40,711 bases of DNA from the IMG/VR virus record IMGVR_UViG_3300033553_000789, positions 1 to 40,711 of that record; one strand, written 5' to 3'. The position numbers and the translations under genes were made by a program. Positions 26,158 to 34,700 of the stretch are shown in pieces. This DNA is from a virus. A model generated the notes under the pieces. The model saw only the letters and a list, made by a program, of their open reading frames with translations, searched no databases and was not told the DNA's origin. How positions within the stretch are numbered: position 1 is the stretch's first letter; every line of letters starts with the position of its first letter.

Positions 26158-28296
26158 ATGACACAAACCACTGCGCCACAAACCGATACAGGGGTCGACC
26201 ATGTAAACGCTACCAGTCCCGCCCCCTGGTACAGCATCCGGCAAAAGACGCCGGTCGCCGCAGCCGCTGGCCAGCAAGCCAGCGCCTCCGCTGAAATCTT
26301 CATCTATGGCGACATCGGTGAATCCTGGTGGGCCGAGACCACCACCGCCGCGCAGTTCGTCAAAGACATCGCCGCCATCAGTGCCCAGTCCCTCACAATT
26401 CGCATCAATTCAATGGGCGGCTCTGTGCCTGATGGCGTAGCGATCTACAACGCGATCAAGCGCCACGCGGCGCACGTCACCACCGTCATCGACGGCGTGG
26501 CCATGAGCATCGCCAGCCTGATCGCCATGGCCGGCGACACCGTGGAGATGGCCGAGAACGCCATTCTCATGGTGCACGCCCCCTGGACCGGCATGGCCGG
26601 CAACAGCGCCGACATGCGCGAGGCCGCCGCCATGCTCGACCAGTTCGCCAGCGCCATGGCCACCAGCTATGCCAGCAAGACCGGCCAGCCCGTGGCCGAC
26701 ATGCTCGCGCTGCTGACCGACGGCGCGGACCACTACTACACCGCCAGCGAGGCCAAAGACATCGGTTTCGTCGACGCCATCACCAGCGGCCAGCCCGTGG
26801 CCGCTTCTGCAGCCCTGCGCCTGCAGGCCGCTGCCCGCTTTCCCCGTTCCCCCCGTCCGGTGGCCCCTGCCGCCAGTCTCCCCGTGGCGCCCGCCACCCA
26901 CTCCTTGAAAGACTCAACCATGACTCAAACAGTCAACCAACCGGCGGCCCATGCACCCCAAGCAGCAGCCATCGACATCAACGCCGCCGTGCAAGCCGCC
27001 CTGGTAGCCGACGGCACGCGCCGTGAAGCGATCCACGCCAGCTTTGCCAGCTTTGCCGAGCGCGACGGCGTAGCCGCCCTGCGCGCCGCCTGCCAGAGCA
27101 ACACCGCGTGCAGCGTAGAAGCCGCAGGCCTGCAACTGCTCGCTCACCTGGGCGCCAACAGCGCGCCGGTGGCCGGCCACACCAGCGTCAACACCGTCAA
27201 GGACGAGGGCGACAAACACCGCGACGCCATGGTTAACGCCCTGCTGGCGCGCGCCAGCATCAGCCTTGACAAAACCGGCCCGGTGCGCGCCGACGGCGCC
27301 AACCCCTACCGTGGCAACAAGCTGCTCGACATCGCCAAAGCCTGCCTGGCCCGCGCTGGCGTGCGCAGCGACGGCATGGACCAGCGCGCCATCGTCGCCG
27401 CCGCCTTCACACAGGGCACCGGGGACTTCCCGATCCTGCTGGAAAACGTCATGCACAAGACCCTGCAGGCCGCCTATGCGCTGCAGGCCGACACCTGGAC
27501 CGCCTTCTGCGCCCGTGGCACTGTCAGCGACTTCCGCGCTCATAGCCGCTACCGTGTCGGCAGTCTGTCCAACCTGGACGCCAAGAACGAACTCGGCGAG
27601 TTCAAGAACAAGGCCATCCCCGACGGTGAAAAGGCCAGCATCACGGCCAAGACCAAGGGCAACATCATCACCATCAGCCGCGAGGCCGTCATCAACGACG
27701 ACATGGGCGCCTTCACCGGCCTGGCCTCCAGCCTGGGGCGCGCTGCCAAGCGTACCGTCGAGGCCGATGTATACGCCGCGCTGGCGCTCAACGCCGGCAT
27801 GGGTCCGGTGTTGGCAGATGGCATTACGCTGTTCCATGCCAATCACGGCAACGTGTCGACCGGCGCACCCACGGTCGTCAGTTTTGACGCAGCCGGCACG
27901 GTCATGAGCCTGCAAAAAGACGTGTCAGGCAATGACTTTTTGGACCTGCAACCCGCCGTCTGGCTGGGTCCTCGCGCCATCAAGGGTGCGGCAAAAGTCG
28001 TCAACAACAGCATCTATGACCCCGATGCCAACAACAAGCTGCAGCGCGAGAACATCGCCGCCAACATGGTGACCCTGATCGTCGGCACGCCGCGCCTGAC
28101 CGGCCTGCCCTGGTACTTCTTTGCCGACCCCAACCAGGCACCGGTGCTCGAAGTGGCGTTCCTGGACGGCATCGACACCCCGTACCTGGAGCTGGAAAAC
28201 GGCTTCAGCGTCGACGGCGCCAGCTGGAAAGCCCGCATGGACTACGGCATTGCCGGCGTCGACTACCGCGGCGCGGTGCGCTCCACCGGCGCCTAA
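26158..28296 (+). CDS. ClpP-like prohead protease fused to major capsid protein
   Basis: A 712-residue fusion. Residues about 46-210 are a ClpP-fold protease: IFIYGDIG, INSMGGSVPDGVAIYNAIKR, catalytic S117 in GVAMSIASLIAMAG, H140 in LMVHAPW and a candidate Asp at 188-191. A basic/proline linker (about 215-255) leads to a helical scaffold-like part, and residues about 400-712 are a HK97-fold major capsid protein of the Mu gpT-like type (FPILLENVMHKTLQAAYALQ, GNIITISREAVINDDMGAFT, LFHANHGN). Prohead protease/capsid fusions are a known arrangement. An in-frame ATG at 26920 (MTQTVNQ) may give a separate product. Start 26158 is preferred; ATG 26149 is possible. Confidence 0.9.
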   Translation: MTQTTAPQTDTGVDHVNATSPAPWYSIRQKTPVAAAAGQQASASAEIFIYGDIGESWWAETTTAAQFVKDIAAISAQSLTIRINSMGGSVPDGVAIYNAIKRHAAHVTTVIDGVAMSIASLIAMAGDTVEMAENAILMVHAPWTGMAGNSADMREAAAMLDQFASAMATSYASKTGQPVADMLALLTDGADHYYTASEAKDIGFVDAITSGQPVAASAALRLQAAARFPRSPRPVAPAASLPVAPATHSLKDSTMTQTVNQPAAHAPQAAAIDINAAVQAALVADGTRREAIHASFASFAERDGVAALRAACQSNTACSVEAAGLQLLAHLGANSAPVAGHTSVNTVKDEGDKHRDAMVNALLARASISLDKTGPVRADGANPYRGNKLLDIAKACLARAGVRSDGMDQRAIVAAAFTQGTGDFPILLENVMHKTLQAAYALQADTWTAFCARGTVSDFRAHSRYRVGSLSNLDAKNELGEFKNKAIPDGEKASITAKTKGNIITISREAVINDDMGAFTGLASSLGRAAKRTVEADVYAALALNAGMGPVLADGITLFHANHGNVSTGAPTVVSFDAAGTVMSLQKDVSGNDFLDLQPAVWLGPRAIKGAAKVVNNSIYDPDANNKLQRENIAANMVTLIVGTPRLTGLPWYFFADPNQAPVLEVAFLDGIDTPYLELENGFSVDGASWKARMDYGIAGVDYRGAVRSTGA

Positions 28297-28306
28297 AGAC
28301 CGAAGC

Positions 28307-28336
28307 GCCAGCGGCTCACTCGCCTGAGTCGCTGGC
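28307..28336 (+). promoter_or_regulatory. Stable hairpin behind the capsid gene
   Basis: Arms GCCAGCGGCTCA and TGAGTCGCTGGC pair over 12 bases with one G-U. It follows the stop at 28294-28296 and is preceded by AGACCGAAG, a word repeated behind the tail tube gene (30846). No U-run follows, so RNA protection or processing is more likely than termination. Confidence 0.55.
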
Positions 28337-28372
28337 TGCAAAAAACCTTCATCAAAACTCTCAGGAAACACC

Positions 28373-28861
28373 ATGAAAACATCCAAAATCTTCGCCATCG
28401 CAGCACTTGTCTGCGTTGCCGCATTCACCTTCACCGCACAAGCGGCCGGCGTCGACCTCGCCGCCTTGCTGTCGCCTGAAATGGCCATGGGCCTTTCAAT
28501 GGCTGGTGCCGCCGGCATGATCACCTACAAGCAAGAGGGCGAAGTCCTCACCCTGACCCCTGCTGCTGCTGTAGCTGCCGGCGTGGGCTACCTTTTCGGC
28601 ACCAGCCTGTTCGGCGTGGCCATCAACCCGGTTGTCATCAGTACGCCGGGCGAGTTCCTGACTGAAGGCGTTGTGACCATCGGCAAGACCAGCGCCCTGG
28701 CCATTGCCGTCGGTGACCGCGTGTACTGGGACAGCGCCAACAGCGTCGTCAACAAGACCGCCGCCGCGCAGCAGTGCGTTGGCATCGCGGTAGAAGCTGC
28801 GGCCAACCCGTCGGCTACGGTCGCCATCAAGCTCGGCGCCTACACCGCCGTCGCGGCTTAA
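28373..28861 (+). CDS. DUF2190 capsid-decoration-like protein with N-terminal signal-peptide-like sequence
   Basis: A 162-residue protein. Residues about 50-160 (ITYKQEGEVLTLTPAAAVAA, LFGVAINPVV, KTSALAIAVGDRVYWDSANS, VVNKTAAAQQCVGIAV) match DUF2190, small beta-rich proteins found right behind phage capsid genes and thought to decorate the head. Family members usually begin at about residue 50 of this one. Here the ATG with a strong AGGAA six bases upstream adds MKTSKIFAIAALVCVAAFTF and then TAQA, a textbook signal peptide with a cleavage-like AQA-A. No Shine-Dalgarno precedes the internal Met. The extension may be cleaved, or may be used for inner-membrane targeting. Confidence 0.8.
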   Translation: MKTSKIFAIAALVCVAAFTFTAQAAGVDLAALLSPEMAMGLSMAGAAGMITYKQEGEVLTLTPAAAVAAGVGYLFGTSLFGVAINPVVISTPGEFLTEGVVTIGKTSALAIAVGDRVYWDSANSVVNKTAAAQQCVGIAVEAAANPSATVAIKLGAYTAVAA

Positions 28862-28895
28862 GCCGGCTCTTGCCTGACTTATCCGACTGCCCGCC

Positions 28896-29207
28896 ATGAG
28901 CTTTGCCGCCTTGCAAGCCCGAGTCAACAGCCGCGTGCTCACGCGCCTGGGGAACAAGGGCGCAAGCGGCATCATCCTGCTCGATGGCGTTGAGGTCAAT
29001 GCCGACTTCCTGACGCCATATGCCCAGGGCATGGCTGATGGCATGGCCGCTGAGATGAGTGAACCGCAGCTGGTGCTCGCCAGTACGGATGTTCCTGCTG
29101 GCGTGCGCGGCAAGTCGGTCGTGGCAGATGGCGGCAATTACAAGGTCGCCGCCGGACCCCAGCCCGACGGCTTCGGCCTGTCCACCCTGGTGCTGGAGCG
29201 CGCATGA
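28896..29207 (+). CDS. Head-tail joining protein, gpFII-like
   Basis: A 103-residue protein (MSFAALQARVNSRVLTRLGN...) with IILLDGVEVNADFLTPYAQG and LVLASTDVPAGVRGKSVVAD, then GNYKVAAGPQPDGFGLSTLV. The strand-rich ending is the pattern of lambda gpFII-type attachment proteins, which cap the connector and receive the tail. Position between the DUF2190 protein and the gpU-like gene fits. It overlaps the next gene by four bases. Confidence 0.7.
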   Translation: MSFAALQARVNSRVLTRLGNKGASGIILLDGVEVNADFLTPYAQGMADGMAAEMSEPQLVLASTDVPAGVRGKSVVADGGNYKVAAGPQPDGFGLSTLVLERA

Positions 29208-29662
29208 GCACCACCTCGCAACTGCTGGTCTATGACGCACTGGTCGCCGCTCTCAATGCGGCCCCGGCCCTGGCTGGCGGCAACATCAAAACCATGCGCG
29301 ACACCAACCGCCCCATGGACCTTGAGCAGGCCAGCCAGATCCGCGTGTTTCTGGACCAAAGCCTGCCCCGCCCCCTGGTGGGCGGCAGCGCCCCGGTCGA
29401 TTGGTCGACACGCATCCGCATCAACTGCCTGGCGCGTGATGTGCTGGGCGCCACGCCGTTCAAGGCTTTTGATGCTGTCAGCACCTTGGCGGCCAACGTG
29501 CAGCAGCGCGTGCTGGAAAGCGCTGCACTCGCCGCCTTGGTTATGGAGGTCAACCCCGCGCCCATGCAGTGGGCTGAAGACGAGTTTGACACCGCCTTAG
29601 GTGCTTGCCAGTGCCTGTTCACCCTGACGCACCGCGCGCCGTTTTCCAACTTGATTGCATAA
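29204..29662 (+). CDS. Tail terminator-like protein, gpU-like
   Basis: A 152-residue protein (LVYDALVAALNAAPALAGGN, IRVFLDQSLPRPLVGG, STRIRINCLARD, ALVMEVNPAPMQWAEDEFDT, ACQCLFTLTHR). The alternating helices and strands and the place just before the tail tube gene match gpU-like tail terminators, which stop tail-tube growth. Sequence similarity to lambda gpU itself is not obvious to me. ATGA overlap with the gene upstream. Confidence 0.65.
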   Translation: MSTTSQLLVYDALVAALNAAPALAGGNIKTMRDTNRPMDLEQASQIRVFLDQSLPRPLVGGSAPVDWSTRIRINCLARDVLGATPFKAFDAVSTLAANVQQRVLESAALAALVMEVNPAPMQWAEDEFDTALGACQCLFTLTHRAPFSNLIA

Positions 29663-29666
29663 CACC

Positions 29667-29864
29667 ATGGCCACCACCAACACCCCCAAGCCCAGCACCA
29701 CCCCGGCGCAGGACAACCCGGCCCACCCCTTCTTCGGCCAGGGCGGCAGCTACCGCTTTGACCCGGCTACAGGCCAGACCACATTGATAGAGCGCTCCGG
29801 CGAGCCCGCCGCCGCTGTAGCACAGAGCCCCGCTACCCCCTCATCCACCCCCGCCCAGGAGTAA
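29667..29864 (+). CDS. 65-residue hypothetical protein
   Basis: A small proline/threonine-rich protein (MATTNTPKPSTTPAQDNPAH...) with one folded-looking stretch, FFGQGGSYRFDPATGQTTLI. It starts five bases after the gpU-like stop and ends four bases before the tail tube gene. Similar low-complexity small proteins occur before tail tube genes in related phages; no function known. Confidence 0.55.
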   Translation: MATTNTPKPSTTPAQDNPAHPFFGQGGSYRFDPATGQTTLIERSGEPAAAVAQSPATPSSTPAQE

Positions 29865-29867
29865 CCC

Positions 29868-30845
29868 ATGGCCACACGTCGCTTAAAAAACACCACCATC
29901 CTCGCCAAACTTGGCGTTACCTACGGCACCGACATCGTCCCCACCGGCGCTGCCAACGCCATCCTGGTCAGTGATGTCTCCTTCACCCCCCTGGATGCCA
30001 CCAACGTCGACCGCAATTTCATCCGCGCCTACATGGGCGCCAGTGAAAACCTGGTCGGCACCGCCTTCAAGTCGCTCAGCTACAGCGTCGAGCTGGTAGG
30101 CTCCGGCACGGCAGGCACGGCGCCCGCCTGGGGGGCGCTGCTGCGCGCCTGCGGCTTTGCCGAAACCCTGGTGGCGCTCACCCGCGTTGACTACCTCCCC
30201 ATCAGCACCGCCTTTGAGTGGGTTGACCAGTATTACTACGCTGACGGCGTGCTGCACAAGCTGCTAGGCTGCCGTGGCACCGCATCGCTGGACCTCAGTG
30301 CTGGCGCCATCCCCAAGATCAAATTTCAGTTCAAGGGAATTGACGGCGGCGTCGCGGTAAATGCGCCTGCTGGCGTTGACTACGCCACCTGGAAAACCCC
30401 GCAAGTCATCACCGACGTCAATACGCTGGACCTGTTGCGCGGCTGCACCCATGCCGCCACCGTGGCCCCGGTGCTGGTCGGAGGCACCGTCACCCCCTAC
30501 AGCAAATACACACTCGACTTCGGTGTCGATGCGCCATTCATCCCTCTGATCGGCGGCGAGTCTGTCGAAATCATGGACCGCAAGATCACCGGCGACCTCG
30601 AGGTCGACCTGACCGCTGCGCAAGACGTGAGCTTCATGGCCGACGTCAAGGCCAACACCCTGCAAAGCCTGGGCCTGGTGCACGGCACTGTCGTTGGCAA
30701 CAAGACCCTGATCTTCGCCCCGGGCGTGCAACTCACCAGCCCGAGCTATGGCGACCTCAGCGGAAAGCTCATGAGCAACTTCAAGCTGGTGCTACCACCC
30801 ACTGGCGCCGGCAACAACGAGCTGCGCATCGTCACCAGCTTCTAA
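29868..30845 (+). CDS. Major tail tube protein
   Basis: A 325-residue protein of the phage tail tube family (Phage_tube_2 type). Marks are NTTILAKLGVTYGTDIVPTG, AYMGASENLVGTAFKSLSYS, VELVGSGTAGTAPAWGALLR and LHKLLGCRGTASLDLSAGAI, with the C-terminal ELRIVTSF. It polymerises around the tape measure into the tail tube. An AGGAG lies just before the ATG (end of the preceding stop). It is followed by a stable hairpin, as is the capsid gene. Confidence 0.85.
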   Translation: MATRRLKNTTILAKLGVTYGTDIVPTGAANAILVSDVSFTPLDATNVDRNFIRAYMGASENLVGTAFKSLSYSVELVGSGTAGTAPAWGALLRACGFAETLVALTRVDYLPISTAFEWVDQYYYADGVLHKLLGCRGTASLDLSAGAIPKIKFQFKGIDGGVAVNAPAGVDYATWKTPQVITDVNTLDLLRGCTHAATVAPVLVGGTVTPYSKYTLDFGVDAPFIPLIGGESVEIMDRKITGDLEVDLTAAQDVSFMADVKANTLQSLGLVHGTVVGNKTLIFAPGVQLTSPSYGDLSGKLMSNFKLVLPPTGAGNNELRIVTSF

Positions 30846-30853
30846 GACCGAAG

Positions 30854-30878
30854 GGCCAGCCGCATTCGTGCGCTGGCC
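30854..30878 (+). promoter_or_regulatory. Stable hairpin behind the tail tube gene
   Basis: Arms GGCCAGC and GCTGGCC, one bulged C, then GCA/TGC closed by a TTCG tetraloop. It follows the TAA at 30843-30845 and is preceded by GACCGAAG, the same word as behind the capsid gene. No U-run follows. Confidence 0.55.
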
Positions 30879-30905
30879 GGCTTGTCAACTCAACAACCAA
30901 ACACC

Positions 30906-31319
30906 ATGATCATCAAAACATCTTCCCCCGCCTTCTTTGCCCCGGTCACGCTCAAGCAGTTGGACGCCCATGGCGCGCTCAAAGAAATCAAGTTTGACGC
31001 CCAGTTCAAGCGCATCAAGCAAAGCGCCTTTGACGCCCTGATGCAAGAAAACCAGCTCAAGCAAAAGCAGCGCCAGGAAGCGGTTGACAACGGCATCGAC
31101 ATCTCAGAGCAGGCCAAGCAAGAAGCGGTTGACCTGATCAATACCCACATGATCGGCTGGAGCGGCGTGCAAGACGAGGGCAAAAACAACATCCCGTTCA
31201 GCACCAACGAGCTGGCCGAACTGTGCGAAGAGTACACCGGCCTGCTGGTGGCGATCGTGCAGGCCTTCTATGCATCCTTCAGCCCGGCTGCAGCAGCCCA
31301 CCTTGCCGCAAAAAACTAG
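30906..31319 (+). CDS. Tail assembly chaperone, gpG-like
   Basis: A 137-residue chaperone in the position of lambda gpG, between tail tube and tape measure. I choose ATG 30906 (MIIKTSSPAFFAPVTLKQLD) over TTG 30882. It is helical (LMQENQLKQKQRQEAVDNGI, NELAELCEEYTGLLVAIVQA). The last codons GCA AAA AAC before the TAG contain the slippery heptamer A-AAA-AAC, so a fraction of ribosomes should shift to make the longer GT product. It would coat the tape measure before tube assembly. Confidence 0.85.
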   Translation: MIIKTSSPAFFAPVTLKQLDAHGALKEIKFDAQFKRIKQSAFDALMQENQLKQKQRQEAVDNGIDISEQAKQEAVDLINTHMIGWSGVQDEGKNNIPFSTNELAELCEEYTGLLVAIVQAFYASFSPAAAAHLAAKN

Positions 31320-31361
31320 CCTCCGTTGCGCGCCACTGGGCCACTGGTGGCGCCGCAACGG
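31310..31361 (+). promoter_or_regulatory. Programmed -1 frameshift signal
   Basis: The heptamer A-AAA-AAC (31310-31316) sits in frame just before the TAG stop (31317-31319). After a six-base spacer a hairpin starts: CCGTTGCG (31323-31330) and CGCCAC (31331-31336) pair with GTGGCG (31347-31352) and CGCAACGG (31354-31361), with one bulged C. Heptamer, spacer and stem all fit the classic -1 frameshift design. Confidence 0.9.
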
Positions 31362-31705
31362 TAGATGAATCTGCGCTGGATGGCCTGCTGGCCATCGGCG
31401 CCCCGCCCGAAGTCTTGGAGCAAAAGCGTGCTGAACTACTGCAAAACATCGAGCAAAACACGGTCGAAATCTGGCCTGAACACCAGCACGCCTGCACCCT
31501 GTTCTTCGCCCTTGCGAGCCAATGGAACATCAGCGTCGGAATGGCCCATCCGGTCTACCACGGGATCAAATACGAAGTGCTCGACCTGGTGCAGCGCCGC
31601 CAGCCGAGCGACTGGCAAGCGGACAAGCCCGACGACGCCACGCTCTTTGCGCAACTTCAAATCCTCGAACGTGAAGCCCTGCGCCACCTCAATGCCGAGC
31701 GCTAG
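31316..31705 (+). CDS. GpT-like extension, made as a gpG-T frameshift fusion
   Basis: The -1 frame entered after the slip reads LASVARHWATGGAATVDESA, then LDGLLAIGAPPEVLEQKRAE and LFFALASQWNISVGMAHPVY, ending at the TAG at 31703-31705. It adds 129 residues to gpG (about 266 in total). The WNISVGMAHPVYHGIKYEVL part resembles the DUF1799-type T domain that binds the tail tube protein, while the G part binds the tape measure. No separate good start is visible, so it should exist only as the fusion. Confidence 0.85.
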   Translation, partial: LASVARHWATGGAATVDESALDGLLAIGAPPEVLEQKRAELLQNIEQNTVEIWPEHQHACTLFFALASQWNISVGMAHPVYHGIKYEVLDLVQRRQPSDWQADKPDDATLFAQLQILEREALRHLNAER

Positions 31706-31714
31706 GAGCCACGC

Positions 31715-34700
31715 ATGAGCGGAGAAATCAGCCTCCTCATCAAAGGAAATTCCGGCCAGCTTAAAAAAGAGCTGGCCGGCGCCTCCGAGGCCGTCAAGGA
31801 CTTCGGAAATCAGAGCGAAAAGTACATGCAAAAGGCTGGCCTGTCGGCCAAGCAACTCGCCTTTTCCACACGCGGACTGCCTGCGCAGTTCACCGACATC
31901 GCCGTTTCGCTGCAAGCCGGCCAAAACCCGCTTACCGTCTTCCTGCAGCAGGGCGGCCAGCTCAAGGATATGTTTGGCGGCCTGGGGCCTGCCACCAAGG
32001 CTATGGGCGGCTACATCATGGGGTTGATCAACCCCTATACCATTGCCGCCGCTGCAGCGGCTGCGCTGGGTTACGCCTGGTACAAGGGCGCCGCCGAAGC
32101 GGGCGAGTACAGCAAGGCGCTGATCCTGTCTGGCAACACCGCCGGCGCTACCGCTGCCCAAATGCAAGCCATGGCACGCAATATCTCTGCCAGCTCAAGC
32201 GCCAGCACCGGCGCCGCTGCCGAAGCCGTCACCCAGTTCGTGCGCAATGGCGACATCGCCTCTGGAAAAATCCAGGCCTTTGCCAGCACTGCCGTGAGCA
32301 TGCAGCAACTCACCGGCGTGGCCGTCGCCGATACCGTCAAACAATTTGTCGAACTTGGAAAATCGCCGGTAGACGCCAGCCTCAAACTCAATGAGACTAC
32401 CGGCTACCTCACGGTGGGCGTCTATGAGCAGATCAAAGCCCTGATGGACCAGGGAAAAACTCTGGAGGCTGCCGAGCTCGCGCAAAAGTCCTACAACGAC
32501 GCATTGATCGCGCGCATACCGCAACTCAAAGCAAGCCTTGGAACCCTGGAGAACGCATGGTCCGCTATTGCTGGAAAAGCGAAGGGTGCATGGGATGCCA
32601 TGCTGAATGTCGGCAGGCCAGACGCCAAGTCTGATATTCAAGCTCAAATTACCATTCTTGAGGCTAGGCTGAAAGACAAAACAACTGGCGAAATTACCTC
32701 TGGTGATAGCAGTTATTTTGGCCGTACAACCCGCGCCAACATCAATTTGCTGAAAGACCAGCTCGCCTACATGGGGGAGGCTGAACGACTTGAAAAACGC
32801 ACCGCAGAAGCCACTGGCACCCGCAACAAACAACTTGCCGCCAGCGTTTCCCTGTCCAAGGAAGCCGACCAATACGCAAGCAAACAGGTGCAGATGCAGC
32901 GTGCCATTGCCAAGGCGCAGGAGAATTTTGAAGGCTCCGGCAAGTCGGCTGCTGACCTTGCCAACTACAGCCAGGCCGTCGTCGGTATCCAGGCCAAGTT
33001 CAAGGAGGCAGAAAAGTCAGTCAAAGGCACCCGCGCCGCACTCGATGACGCCGCCAGGGGTGTGACCCTGTACAACGACCTCATGGCGGTAAGCACCGGC
33101 TTGAGTGCCAATTTTGCAGAAAAACAAGGCTTGCTTGCGGCCAAGTTCGGCAAAGACAGCAACATGGACGAGTACCGCGCAGGCCTCACGGCCTTGATCG
33201 CCCAGCAGCCCTACATGGTCGACAGCCTCAAAGCCGAAGCCACCGCACTGGCCGAGATTGCAAAAGCCCGCGACAAAGCCCTGCTCACCCACGCCGAAGA
33301 ACTGGAATCCCTGGGAGAAAAAGCGCAAAAACTAGAAGACGAAGTGGCCCTGTACGGCATGTCCAAAGACGCCATCGAGACCCTGACCACCGCCCGCATG
33401 CTCGACCAGATCGAAGTGCTCAAGGGCTTTGACAACTCAGGCGACGAAATCGCGCGCATTGAACAAGTGATCGCCGCGCGCCAGCGCCTGGCCAAGGCCG
33501 GCACGGCGCTTGACCTGAAAGACGCCAGCGCAAAAGCCGCCGACGCCATGGCCGCAGACCAAAAAAAAGCCGCCGAAGAATCCGGCAAATACTGGGAAGA
33601 CGCCCTGATGCGCGCCTTTGAGTCGGGCAAGGGATTTTTCCAGAGTCTGTGGGACACCATCAAGAACACGCTCAAGACGCAAGTGCTCAAGGTGCTGATC
33701 CAGGGTGTTGGGCTAGGCGGCATGGGCGCATCGGGCGCAGCCATAGCCGGGGGCGCTGACGGTGGCGCCAGCCTGATGGGCGTGGCGTCAAGCCTGAGCG
33801 GCATGTACGACGCCATTACCGGGGGCTTTGCCAAGCTGGGCAACACCGTCGGCCTGAAAATAGGCGAGTTTGGCTCGAGCCTGATGAACAGCAGCTCCAG
33901 CATGGTCTCGGAGCTTGGCGCGAAGCTGACTGCAAACAGCGCCGCCCTGGGCACTGCGGCCAGCTACTTCGGCGGAATTGCCGCAGGCTTGGCCGCTGGC
34001 AAGATGATTTCAGGTGGGTACAGCGCATTTGGTGGCAGCGGGAACACCGCAGTCAATGTTGGCACCGCCATTGGTGCATTCTTCGGGCCGCTGGGCGCTG
34101 CTGTTGGTGGCGCTATCGGCGGATTGGTCAACCGTGCGTTCGGGCGCAAAGCCACAGAGCTTTTGAGCAGCGGCACGCGCGGCACATTCAGCGGCGATGA
34201 ATTCGCCGGCACAAACTACGCCAATTACCAGCAAAAAGGCGGTTGGTTTCGCAGCGATAAAAACTGGAGCGTGGCGACGGCCATGGCGGCAGAAACGCAA
34301 GACGCATGGTCAACCGCCTTTGCGGGCGTCAAGGGCAGTGTGGCGGGTATGGCCGCCAGCATGGGCCTAGCCACCGACAAGATCGCCGCCTACAGCAAGT
34401 ATGTGGACATCGCCGCTGGAACCACCGAAGAAGCCCTGACAGCTTTGTTTACTGGTATGGCCGACGACATGGCAAGCGCCGCGGCCCCTGCCATTGCGCA
34501 ATTCGCCCGCAGCGGAGAAACCGCCAGCGTCACCCTTGGGCGACTATCGGGCAGCTTGACCACAGCCAACGCCTGGCTTGGCGTACTTGACAAAACCCTG
34601 CTTGACCTGAGCTTGGCCGGCGGTGACGCTGCCAGCAAACTGGCCGACACCTTTGGTGGGCTGGAGGCCATGGCCCAAGCCAGCAAGACCTACTACGAGC

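Noticed and set aside
26914-27915. A 333-codon leftward open frame
   Set aside because: Antisense to the capsid gene, glycine/alanine/valine-rich and without domain features.
28307-28336. Rho-independent terminator behind the capsid gene
   Set aside because: The stem is strong but no U-run follows on the plus strand and coding continues at once in the same direction.
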